35,684 nt of DNA, taken from NCBI GenBank assembly GCA_000827495.1, contig KN817535.1, positions 87,795 through 123,478 on the forward strand, given 5' to 3'. The first letter of the stretch is position 1; the number at the start of each line of letters is the position of its first letter. Below are positions 11,561-22,521 of this stretch, one piece after another. This DNA comes from Hypholoma sublateritium FD-334 SS-4 (taxonomy: Eukaryota; Basidiomycota; Agaricomycetes; Agaricales; Strophariaceae). Below the pieces are notes generated by a model that had not been told where the DNA came from, ran no database searches, and saw only the letters and a program-made list of their open reading frames with translations. Both the position numbers and the translations under genes were made by a program.

Positions 11561-14500
11561 GCGTCGCCGACCCAGCGAGTCTCGCACAGGCATCTGTGTA
11601 TTCATCCCATAGTTGTACGTGTCCGTGCGCGTGCTCTGTGTCTACCGTATGCCCGCTGTATCCCCGGATCGTTGTCCGTAACCTCGCCCATGTCTCAATG
11701 CACACGCCGACCTAAGATATTGCTAAAACACTCCTGAGTTGCGACAACCCAGTGACCTGAACGATCTGGATTTATACAGTAGCATGGATTCCGAGGTTAG
11801 TCAACTTATATATCTTCATCTGGACACTGATATTTGCTCTCCCTTCCAGGAAGCCATGTAAATAAATGTCATTCCCTCAAGCAAGCATTTACGCATAAGT
11901 AGGACCTATATGTGCTTTCTTGACGATCGCACCCGACATTCCTCAACGCGCTTTGTCGACCTCGGAGTCGCGCCTGATCAAATTTTCCTTGTAGTGTTGT
12001 GTTCTCTCGGTTTCCCGCGTCTCCATACCTGTCTTGCGTTCATGCTGGTCTTCAAAAAATTTTGTCTCGTATCCGCGCTGGGTGTGTCCGTGATCGTATG
12101 CACTGTGGATGAATGATACCCGGCCAATTCCTGGCAGGGTTACTGTCTAGTTCTCGCATTTCATGACTGGTTCCCGTTTTCGTCCGTCTGTCTCATTTCT
12201 CGTCTGCACCAGCTGGAATGTCGGCTCAATCTCCTCGACCAATCAACTTTCACGGTAACCCCAACACTTCACTGCCGACAGCTTTCAAACTTCTTGGTGT
12301 ACCTCAACAACTGACTGATCTAATGCAATCAATACTATCTGACAAGACCCAACGCCATTACCTCGACCTATGATCAACTGGATGCTAACTAACAGATTGT
12401 CTCCCCGTCCTCGAACGTACAACCTCCAACAAGGATGTCTCTTGAATTGTGTTTGCTCAATGTAATTTGCGTCGTCTTTCCGCTTTGTCCCATGGCGACT
12501 TCATCAATATCCTCCGCTGTCAATTGTTTTGCGTTCAGTGATTTCTCGGCTGTCTGCCGTGATTAGTTGGCGACATGCGCCGAGTTATATCAAATGCCCC
12601 AACTCAATGTTACCCCCAGCTACTTGCAAGTTGCGTATGCCTAACCGTGTTTCCTGCACGTCGTAGGCTTTGTGCTACGAATGGCGCCTGCTGCCAGTGT
12701 ACCATTTTTGGCGTGATCGTACACGGTTACACCCGTTGCCCACTGTCGTCGCATTTCTGGTTAGTAAACCGCGTCGGATGGTCTGTAAATGCTTGGATGA
12801 GTCGCATCTTCCAATTGCTGGCCAAATTATATTGAGTTGTGATGTTTCATAACTGACTCCTGAATTTCTCTTCGTCTGTCTCCTTGCCCACTTCCCATGC
12901 TCAAATTTTGGCCAAAAAAAGCTCCTGGGCCATGGACAACCTTCTTTTCTTTTACAGCGACGCTCGGATTACCAACTTGCTTTACTGACCTCGACATACT
13001 CGCTAACAGGTAACCTCAACTGTGTATCTCCGAAGTTTTGTACTCTGTTACTGGTGTTCATTGTCGCATCTTTCCCAACATTCAACTGGCCGGGGTATAC
13101 TCTTTACACTGACCTCATCAACACCATCAAGATTCTTGCCGACACCTCTCCCCTGAAATGATTTGCCAAGGTTTCTCGGCTTGTGTCTCGGTATCCATTT
13201 GATGTAGTCTGTTCGCATCTTTTGCCTATAGCTCCAATAACGCGGGCGTGTGTCGGAAGCGATCGCACTACTTATGTACGCATTGAACGACGCGCGGAAA
13301 ATGCGCCGCTCTGCCGTCGTTTGGTGTTCAGCTCGCCGGTTGGCCTGATAACAAGTGCCTTGAAATATATTTCACGAAGAGGAGCAAATCTGTCGATCAC
13401 CTCTGCTTGTCTCTGTATCCTTTTGGTGTACTCTGAGCGCGCCTGTGACCTGTGGCGCCGCTGGTATTCGGTAACTGTCTCAGATTACTGCCCTTCCGCA
13501 CCCTTCGATAATGTTAATGAAGGCATTGAGTCTTTGAAAATCCGCTCGTAATCTGTTTGATTTACCTGGTATGCTTTGTACGCTGCTACGCGACTTTGTC
13601 CTGTGACGTCGGTATTCATGTGTGGTCTGTAACCGTCTCGACGTTCCGAATGGTTTCCTAACGGCTCTCACCATCCTGGCATCCTGATGCTTCTTTTGTC
13701 GACCGTGTCCCCAAATAGGTGACGTCAAAACTGCCTCCCCTTTCCGTCTTCCCTCTACCGGTCCTCAGGCAATGCACCAATATAGTTTTCGTCGGCGGCT
13801 GTCAGCTGTTTGTCCCGCTGTGTCTGATTTTGCGTGTATTCATTCGATCATTTTCGATGTCAACTGGCCGTCCCCCTCGACTCCTTTAACTAATACAACT
13901 GACTGTCAACAAGTACTATCCACCTAATGCCAATCGGTTAACTGTCCTCAGCTGTCGTGACTCATCTCGTTCCTGTATTTCGTCTCAAGAGCCGCCATGT
14001 AAAAATTGTTCAAATCTTGGTTACCTATGTCCTGGCCGGTTATTTCAAGGCCTATTCAAAGTCACCTCCAATACCTTTGAGGTTTGACATTCCGCAAATG
14101 TGGATTGGAACTTGAAGTTGGGGCGCGTATGTTATCCCTTCAACATCAATTCAACTTCGCTCGTGTCTTGCATTGCGCAAAACACTAGTTTGAACGTGCG
14201 CCGCGTTTGACCTTTGTGTACTATAACTGCACCTTGTCGATGCTAATGGGTGTCTGTTTTAACTTTTACCCACTTCAAGTTTTACGACATTCAATGTTTT
14301 AATTTGTGTCGCTGCCACCACAAAAACTACCTTTCCAGGTTTGTATTCTTGTAGCTCTCATGCTCCTAAGTCGGGGGATTTAGCCACCGCACGCTGCGTT
14401 CTAAAGCGTCGCATACTCCTAAAGATGGGGATTCGAACTTACGCGCCGGTGTATCTTTCCGTGTTGTTATGGGAATTTGAAGCGTAGAGATTCGGACCTC

Positions 14501-15709
14501 GGGACCAAAGAAGTCCCCGCCCTTCTCTAATAAGAGGAGTTGGAGGCGGGGATGTATTTTCTTTTGCCCATCCCTCGCGTAACATGTAATATGTATGTAA
14601 TTGTAGACTGGAAGTTCTGAAGACTTCACTTGTTTGAAGAGGACTTCAAACATCTCGGCTCGGGCGTGCCGCTGCAACCAGCGCTACCTAGATGGCTGTT
14701 TCCGGGCAAAGTCCAGCTTTCGGCTGGCCGGTTGCCGTAGTGTCATGAAGGCGCCACACCCCAGCGCTGAGCAAGCGCACAGGCGCGATGGCGGGGCTAC
14801 CCGAGAATCAAGTAGTATGAGTGCTATTGTCGGAGGATCGCTCGGCGCTGCTACCCCGAAAGCGCGCGCCGCGCCCCGAGCAACCGCGCTCCAAACAGCC
14901 GCGCCTTGAGCAGCAGCACAGCGCAGCCGCCGCAGCGCAAAGAGGCGCAATGGAGGCTGATGGTGGGCTGTAAGAGTGGCTAAAAATTGCGAGTGCCACG
15001 GGTGGGTGAATCACGGAAGGGCAGCTGCTGGCCCTGGAAGCGCGCCCCACGCCCCGAGCACCCCATCAACCGCACAGTGGAGACGCCCCGGAGCCAGCCC
15101 AAATGGTGGACATAAATATAAGTATATTGTAATTAGTGTGCGTGAAGCCATGAAATGGGAGTGCGTGGGGATGGATCGCAGTAGCGTAGCAGCCCGGGAA
15201 GCGCACAGCGTGCCCAGCAGCAACCGCGCTCAGCAGCAGCAGCAGGTGGTTCACCGCTGACATGCGTATGTAGAGGTAGTTTCAGATCAAATAGTAGAGC
15301 GCCGGCACGGGCGCGCCCCCAACATGGTGCACAGACCAGCGACGCGCAGGTACTGACGCCACATGTCACGATCCACCTGCATTTGGAGTGTGTCGGTGTC
15401 CCCAATTCGGGCAGCAAGTACGCCTGGCAGGTTGCTGGCGGGAAGTGCCACACAGCCCCCAAAAGCGACGTCGATGCCAATTTTTTTTTTCGGCGCTGCC
15501 GCACATTGTCAATGTACTCCGCGAGATAAAGCATATGTAGGGAGGGATAACGTGCATGCGCCAGCGCTCGCTCACATCGCCTGCTTGAGTACACGCATAC
15601 AAGATGGGAAATAATCACTGCTGTACATTAAGGCAGAGGCGCCGTTCGCTGCTTTGTGCGGTAGGACAACAGACTTTATGCCAAATGTAGATCAAGGAAA
15701 ACAAAGAAT
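11561..15709. other. unassigned interior of the element
   Basis: About 4 kb with no long exon. The stretch 11.7-14.3 kb is pyrimidine-rich on the plus strand with frequent stops in all frames. From 14.7 to 15.3 kb it becomes GC-rich with CAG/GCA runs. It may be decayed cargo, long untranslated sequence or filler; I cannot name any part. Confidence 0.45.
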
Positions 15710-16828
15710 CTAATTAGACAAAAGATCTATCACGTCAGAAATGGTCTCTTCAATGATCTTCTCCTCCCTCCGTATGTGATCGCTTGCACGTAACCAAGCA
15801 AGAATAAAACCTTTGCAGCCTAGGTTCATTCCCTTATGGTCCATAGCTTCGAGAGCATCGGGAACATCGCTCAATGGCAACGGGTCCACGGCATGGATAC
15901 GACGAACCATTATCAAAAACCATTTTTCTGTCCAGATACGCTTGCAAGCAGCATGCTGGGGATCCATGCAGAAGGGGCCGTTGTCAAAATTGCGAGGAAA
16001 AGGGGCATGATTACCCAGCCGTTGACGCTCCATTGAGATTGACTCCTTCGCGCATGCTATAACGGTGTAGAGATTAAATCCAAGGTAATTCCGCTCCCCA
16101 GCTGAGAGTGACTGTTGGTATATAAAGTTATCAATAGACAATCTAATAAGTTTAAGAACACAAAACGTACTTGAAGTTGACGTTTCAGCAGGGTTTTAAC
16201 CGCTCCGGCGACCCAATCGGTCAAACCATATCTTCCGGCAAGGTTGAGCAAGTGACAGGGGCCCAACTTGAACCGTGTTTGGAGTTGGTCGCTTGCAAAA
16301 TTGATCCCAGGAAGGATATCCCACATGTGGGACACATGGAGAACGTCGAGTAGTTGTTGCTGATGGTCAGCAGCTAGAGGTGCCCATGGACTAGAAAGAA
16401 TAAAGATTCAAATATTTAGATACCTGATCGCACTGAAATCATGGTGATGTGGTGACACTTACTGATGATTCAACCATAAAAGAAAGTTAGCGAACGCTTC
16501 CTCTGTGCAGCCTTGTACGATGATGGGATGAGTATCAGTCCCTTCACCTGGCTTGCCAATAAGTCCATTCTCATCGAAAAGCATTCCCCTCAAAAAATCT
16601 GAATGTGTAGCCAGCCGTGCAGCATCGACTTTGAAACCCTTTGTATTGACCTAAAAATAATAATGAATGAAAGCGAAAGATTACAAGGTATCGGTCGAAA
16701 CAGTGATAAAGTCTCACCATAAAAACTACCATTTTGGTATCCTTGTCGAAAGATTCATGGTAACTCGTTGGTTGAGTACAAGGTGGAGCAAGCGACAGTG
16801 CTGTGCGTGGAGGCGGAGACAGATCCAT
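15710..16828 (-). CDS. BTB/POZ domain protein, four exons
   Basis: Exons on the minus strand: 16828-16718, 16650-16463, 16390-16171 and 16111-15710. The introns are 67, 72 and 59 bp with GT-AG ends, and all phases join. The product is 306 residues with no internal stop. The N-terminal part has the basidiomycete BTB pattern: a Pro-rich leader, SYHESF, hydrophobic VVFMVNTKGFKV, then HSDFLRGML, and later FANFLLWLNH. The C-terminal part has conserved Cys and Trp residues around CKRIWTEKW and ends in an acidic, charged tail. The start at 16828 gives the usual short leader; an upstream in-frame ATG at 16879 would add 17 residues. BTB domains mediate dimerisation and often recruit cullin-3 ubiquitin ligases; the role of this expanded fungal family is unknown. 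The gene is intact, lies wholly inside the transposon and is divergent from the integrase gene. Confidence 0.8.
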
Positions 16829-16937
16829 AATAACAATACTGAAGCGCGCTTCGGGAGGAAAGTCCAAGGATGTGAACAAGTCAAGCCCTTTGCTTAAATA
16901 CTATGGGATACTCAATATCAAGTCAAGTTCATTTCCC
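16829..16937. promoter_or_regulatory. compact divergent promoter region
   Basis: Only 109 bp separate the proposed start codons of the BTB gene (minus) and the integrase gene (plus), so both must share this promoter region or have overlapping transcripts. No clear TATA box is assigned. The inference depends on both start choices. Confidence 0.5.
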
Positions 16938-19006
16938 ATGTCGCTCCAAGCACTACCAGATGTCTCGGCACCCTGGCCAGTATCGGTTCAAAACGCCTAT
17001 CGCCAACTATATCAGATCTATCAAACAGCGTCCTCATACGTAAACTCGGAGAGCCTGGAAGCACACCGTCTGCAGCAATATGGAAGTGCAATAATAACCG
17101 ATGCGTACAACATTCTACTTCTGATAGAAACATCAACACGTGGAGATTCACAGCTTCGAGAATGGATTGAAGTGGTAGCAGGCCAATTTACCGAACTCTT
17201 GATCCTTATCAATGAGCTCTGGACAACGGCAGAAGACCAGTAAGCTGTGCCACAACCGTGCACGATGCAAGTATAATCTATAACCGATGAATTCACTCTA
17301 GATCCGAGACAAACATTGTGATGCCGCAGCCTGTCCATATTATACGTTCAAAAAAACGTGGCCGACCGAGAAAAATCATCGATCCAAATATTCTCCACGA
17401 AGCCTTTCAGAAAGGAAGACGGATACCATCCACTACTCTAGCCAGTGTGCTAGGTGTTGATACCAAGACTCTTCGATCGAGAATGAAGGAATTGGACATT
17501 GACACCGATTACAGCAATATCAGTGACCAGGATTTGGATAAACTCATTTCGGATTACTTACAGGAACACCCTACTGGTGGCCGTGCATACATCACAGGTC
17601 GGTTACGCTCCCTGGAGTCACTCAAGATCCAACGGCATCGAATAATTAGCTCAATGAATCGGATTAATCAGCTTGGCCAGGGTATGCGACACCGAGCTGG
17701 GATGAAAAGAAAAGAACACAGTATCATGTTCCCCGGCCTCATGCTCTATGGCATATCGACGGGCATCACAAGCTTATATCATGGGGCTTTGTTATTCATG
17801 GTGCTGCAGATGGCTATTCTCGAACGGTAGCATCCCTTAACTTATTTATTTGATACTACTGATATGCTTCCTGATAGATCACTGGAATGCGTACTAGCAC
17901 CAATAATCGAGCCGAAACTGTTCTCGATATGTTTCTCGAGGCTATTCTCAAATATGGCGTACCTTATAGAGTGCGCGGTGACCGAGGAGGTGAGAATAGG
18001 GATGTGTCTATCCTCATGATTCTCCTTCGAGGATCAAATCGAGCAAGTTTTATGTGGGGACCCTCAGTATTCAACACGAGAATTGAGCGAGTATGGCTCG
18101 AAGCAGGAATGCGGTTTGTGCGTCAATGGCGCGCATTTTTTATTCACCTTGAACGTCTCCACCTTCTTGAGAGGCGAAATTCCAATCACCGATGGCTATT
18201 GCATTACCTTTTTCTTGATCTCATCAATGCTGATTGCGATAAGTTTCGTGAAGAATGGAATGCACATCCAATCTCTGGGGCTGGTGGCGGGCAATCTCCA
18301 AACGTAAGTAGATTACCATAAATGTCATTCTGACATCTAAGTTAAACTTATTTTTAGGACATGGTCTTTCTCGGAGAACTTGAGCATGGACTGTACGACG
18401 AATGTGCTGATTTACCAGAGGACGAAATCAACGAATTTTATGGATTTGATCAGAATGGAGAATCAATTGACAGTGACAAGGAGCCATCTTCTGACAGTAA
18501 TAGCGACAGCAATCTTGACGAAGACAGTGACCACGAAATTATTGGATCAAAGCACGAGGCAAATTTCAACATTGCCGTACAGAGATTGGGGAGTCTAGAT
18601 GATCCAGACTCAGAAGACGGATTCGACACATCAGTACGTCCTCATTGCCATTCACGTGTATGATTGTGCCAATTGTTTTTGTTTCTCGACGAAGTTGATT
18701 GATAGGAATATTCGCCATGAAGCAGTCCCTGCACCGCCAAGTGCTTGCCCTTTTACTGAAGAACAACTGGCACTCTTCGAGAACGGCCTGGGTCTTCTCC
18801 TTGATAGCTCAGATATTCCAATTGGGTATGGGGTTACTGCGGCTGAGTTAGGGGAGGGTGGATTTGAAGAACGAGAAGCAATCTCAATCGGCTTGAGTGG
18901 GAAAACAAATGACATTGAGCTTTCTCGAACAATTTGGCAACCGAGATCGGAGATATGGGCTAAAGCATTATTTGCGATGAATACAATCTTATCTGTAACT
19001 CAGTAG
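16938..19006 (+). pseudogene. DDE integrase-core protein, likely transposase; five exons, one frameshift
   Basis: Exons: 16938-17239, 17302-17826, 17878-18303, 18358-18633 and 18695-19006. All four introns are GT-AG (51-62 bp), and the phases fit. The product would be about 613 residues. Order: a helical N-terminal region; a GRPRK basic patch and helix-turn-helix (SVLGVDTKTLRSRM); then the catalytic core. The acidic residues are Asp in HIDGHH (17758), Asp in GDRGGEN (17980) and Glu in RIERVW (18085), with 56 and 34 residues between them, close to retroviral integrase spacing. After the core come an Asp/Glu/Ser-rich region and a conserved C-terminal PF-EEQLALFE segment. One base is missing in the A-rich run near 17700-17720, shifting the frame just before the core. 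This could be decay or a sequencing error, as everything else is open. The family is widespread in mushroom genomes; its function here as transposase is inferred from the surrounding TIRs. Confidence 0.8.
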
Positions 19007-19100
19007 TATAAATTGGCTACATAGAATTTGGACAATTCATAACATCCACCTTTTTCCTCCATCTTGGTCAACATCCAATTTGCTGTGCTGCCTGCTTCCA

Positions 19101-20520
19101 ATGTCGCGTCGGTCGTCCTCCAAGAAAAAGGGCAAGGGAAAAAGGCCTCCAAGCCCTACCCCTCCCACATCTGACGTGGACTCTGACGATGCCATACGGA
19201 ACCAGAACGCGTCATCTAAGAAGCCCAGGATATCCTCGCCTGTGATGAATGCCACAGCCAGCTCTTCAAAGGGCATGGCTGGCTTCACATCATTGGTCAA
19301 TCGTTCTAATTTAAATGTTGCAAAGGCGGAGACAAACCGTGGCCTCAAAGGTGGTACGTCTGGACGGCTTAGCCGTGCAGGTGCCAGTGCAAAATCTACA
19401 TTGCAAACGGTACAAATTTTCTTGGTTTCTCTCCATATTTATTCTCATCGAAGATTTACTTTTTTGTAGGACTCCAAAGGTATAACGGTTGGGAGCATCG
19501 TGTTTCTTGTTGTGGGTATTATGGAAGTAAGTTGCTCACTGTATTTTATATTCCCAAATTCTATCTTACATCTGATCTGTATGCAGAATCCTCTTGTCAG
19601 CGATCCACGCGACTCCTTGTCCTTTCATCCTGTTTATTGCCTTCAGTCCGAGGTTGATATCCCGGCCAACACAATTACAGGAATGAAGCAGGCCGGTCTA
19701 TGTGTAATGGATGTCGGAGGATTTAATTTTTGTCTACTGATACCTACTCGATTCTTGACAAGAAATTGGCAGCATTATTCCCAAAGCTGTTCGAATGGTT
19801 TGTCGATTCGGAGGACCCTCACGACACAGCTCCATCTTGGCTCATTTGTATGAAGCCTCCATACAAGAAAGCACTCTCTGTCTACTCCGATGACCGCAGC
19901 CTTCCATCTGGGTTCGACATTATGCGTGCTTGTATGATGTCCAAGCAGAAAGTTGGCGTGCAGGACCGTGTCCTTTACCTCGGTAGGTAAATCATTTTTT
20001 TATGACAGCCCATTGGACTGAACTTTCTTTACTGGTAGTGACACGTACACCCGTCCCTTCCAATGTCATTCGAGAATGGCGTCCGAAGGCACCATCACAG
20101 AGGGTAGCCTCATCTGGTTCATTTGAAGTACACGGTCACGAAGACAGCTCCGCGGAAGACACTAGTGGAGGTGACTCATCCTCCAACGAGGATATGCCAC
20201 CAATCCCGAGGCTGTTAGCACGTCAGAAAGGTCTTCAAAATATTGCTGAAGAATCCGAGGTGGAACGCGAAGTGATTGACATATCAGGTAGGATTTCAGC
20301 CTTCGAATCTCCGTTCAATTTTTGTCTGAACTTATCAACTACTCCTTGTATTATCTCAGACAACGACACAGACTCGGATCAAGCAACCGAGCCAGCTGAT
20401 GATATAAATCAAGCAGCAGTTGCCAATTCTGCCCCGGTTACGCCTCCCAATATCATTGACATGAATGATTCCTTCTCTGTATCCATGTACATTGGCGGCG
20501 ATGATAATCCGTGGAACTGA
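19101..20520 (+). pseudogene. gene of unknown function, five exons, one frameshift
   Basis: Exons: 19101-19409, 19470-19526, 19587-19982, 20039-20287 and 20360-20520, with GT-AG introns and matching phases. The product would be about 390 residues. It starts with a Lys/Arg/Ser-rich tail (MSRRSSSKKKGKGKR) that looks like a nuclear localisation or DNA-binding tail. A folded middle follows (GSIVFLVVGIME, TGMKQAGLCV, LDKKLAALFPKLFEWF, WLICMKPPYKKALSVY), ending in REWRPKAP, then an acidic, Ser-rich disordered tail. The last intron is a multiple of three without a stop, so retention would also be translatable. One T is missing in the T run at 19727-19731, breaking the frame in exon 3. I recall similar hypothetical proteins in mushrooms but know no function. 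It lies 94 bp after the integrase stop on the same strand, inside the element. Confidence 0.65.
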
Positions 20521-20855
20521 ACTTGATTGGTTGTAGCTCATTCTTCGTCGACCACTTGCAGAATTCTATCATTGAACCATAACTCCATTACTAGTATACT
20601 ATCACATTCTTTATTAGTTCCCAGTTCCAACTACTTGCCGTTCTTTCTGTTCTTTCTTTACATGTCGTTGAAAATAATATATTGTGTCGTAATATTTCAC
20701 AGCATCAACCCAAAATTGAGATCAGAGGCGCCACGACTCCATTCAAAGCCAATGCAGAGGCAAGGTGGTGTGACGAATCGTGATGACTGCGCGCGCGTAA
20801 TCCGATGAAGATGTGCCCTCTTTCAGAACTCCACATAGTCATCTTTGCAGCACAC
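20521..20855. other. no gene seen
   Basis: AT-rich sequence following the unknown gene, probably its 3' untranslated region. No repeat or RNA gene recognised. Confidence 0.4.
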
Positions 20856-21184
20856 TTAATGATTTGCGTCAGGATGCCACCACTCACCGGCACCGCCGTC
20901 ATTGGAAGATTCTTTCTTCACCCCAAGGTACCAATCGCACCCTGTAGGGTCTATGGTATGAATGGGGTGCCATTCAGCGTCATTCAGAGGACCAGCATTG
21001 TCTGAAAAGACCAGCCTGCAAGTGAGTCCCAGCCTTAAAGGAGGAGCAGGTAGACCAAGGACAGGCATGTACGCGCGGGGACAGTGCATGGGGACTCCGC
21101 AGGGCAGGCTCCTGACGGCCAGGTTCCGCGCTCTGTGGGTGCAACGATTGAGCGCGGCGAATTGCTCTAAATACGCCTCATCTA
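20856..21184 (-). other. open minus-strand stretch, unrecognised
   Basis: A minus-strand frame at 20856-21209 translates to a non-repetitive sequence (for example AEWHPIHTIDPTGCDWYLG) without a family I recognise. It directly follows the IML1 fragment on the same strand, so it may be another captured piece of host DNA. Confidence 0.3.
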
Positions 21185-22205
21185 GGCCACGCAGGCGCTG
21201 CTTGCCCATACTTCGTTAGATGCCAGTCGCTCGTTATAGAACATCTGCAACTTTTCCTTGACCACAACTTGACCATGCAGATCTTTACCCTGATCCGTTC
21301 CACAACCACCGCGGGCGTCTTCTCTCTTGTTGCGGAGCCCATGCGCCCAGGCCCCATGGGGCGATTTGTGAGTAACAGAAAACCTGTACTCGCCGCCGAC
21401 GACCTGGATGAACGCGACGCCCTTGCGGTGCACGAACTGCGAGTACTTGTACGGCGCGCGCCGGTAGGAGTAAACAAAGTCGACCATCTCAGGGTACAGG
21501 TCCGTGGCCTCCACATCTAGGATGAACCCGAACCGATTCAGCAGCGCGTACTCGAAGTACTTCACTGCCAGCGTACCCTCCGGGATGCGCTTCTCCAGGT
21601 CGGGGACAGTCAGCGGGGCGATCACGAGCATCATGTGTCTGACTCAGGATGAGCCGCTTCTTAGTCTTTTGTCCCAGCACCGGCTTTGGGTGGGTTGATC
21701 GTCTGATACGCATTGTACATTATCCCATCGGAAGTACTTGGCCTGAACCAGTTCCTTGGCGATGACTGCACCGAGTACTCGCCCTTCAGGCGATAGTAAA
21801 AATGCCTGTGCACGTTCCGTTCAGCAAACATCCGATATATACAAATAAACTCCCTCACCCATTGAGGAACTTGTGATGCCCCTGCAATGCTTGAACAGCC
21901 CCGGCTCCTCGAACCGGAGCTCCCACTCCGTCGCCTTTGTGCGGGCCGACACATCGCGGAACTCGCCCAGGAGCCATGACGCAAAGTCGTACCCGATGAA
22001 GGAGTCAGAGTACTGCTTCTTGTGCCACTGGTAGAACGTGATTGACACGCCGTCCTCCTTGCGCATCACCTTCGCGGTCGCATTCAACGGCATCTCCACG
22101 ATCTCGTGCTCGCTTCATGCTTCACGTCGCCCGAGACTACGGACGTACTCCTCGCGGATCTCGCGCGCATCACGTCTGGCTCCTGCATCTTGCCCGCTGC
22201 TGCTT
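21185..22205 (-). pseudogene. iml1: IML1/DEPDC5 C-terminal fragment, captured and broken
   Basis: IML1 is the GATOR1/SEACIT subunit that inhibits TORC1 at the vacuole in response to nitrogen and amino acids. Reading leftward, the fragment shows REIREEYV, EIVEMPLNATAKVMRKEDG, a DEP domain (WHKKQYSDSFIGYDFASWLL, then HHKFLN and HFYYRLKGEY), then KKRLILSQ and the conserved C-terminal region (VPDLEKRIPEGT, LLNRFGFILDVEATDLYP, VYSYRRAPYKYSQFVH, GVAFIQVVGG). A 53-bp GT-AG intron (about 21825-21877) interrupts the DEP domain exactly where the frames demand it, so the copy came from genomic DNA, not mRNA. About 100 residues expected between KKRLILSQ and the VPDLEKR block are missing. At least three frameshifts occur (near 22118, in the DEP domain near 21885, and after VVGG near 21370). 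The N-terminal two-thirds of the protein is absent. It is clearly non-functional. Confidence 0.75.
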
Positions 22206-22521
22206 TGCACCCATTATGTGTACTAGCATTGACATCAGCGGGACGTTTGAGAGCCTCCACCTTTCCAGGCCGCAGTGAGAGCTTACATATAGTGAGAATA
22301 TCACTTAACTGGATAAGCAGATGGCGACCTCGATGTATCTTGCTGTTTTCACTCAGTGCGTGAACCCAACGTGAGCCTGGTACTGTCATACTTACTTGAT
22401 GGACTTGCTTGAACTTCTTCCTCGAGCAAGAGAAAAAGTGATTTGCATACAAGTGGCGAGAATGCGGCGGTGCCGTAGGAGTGTCGCGGTGCCTCAATGA
22501 GGTCTGGGGCATGGGCATGTG

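Noticed and set aside
11115..11705. 196-residue minus-strand open frame with repeated RSLD/HV blocks
   Set aside because: It is the opposite strand of the minisatellite, with no domain and no splice context.
14370..14450. Possible tRNA or tRNA-derived SINE (ggggattcgaactt on the plus strand)
   Set aside because: The T-loop-like sequence lacks a pairing stem, and no cloverleaf can be drawn.
20288..20359. Reading the last intron of the unknown gene as coding
   Set aside because: It is in frame and open, but it has proper GT-AG ends and a composition unlike the flanking acidic exons; kept as an intron, with retention noted as possible.
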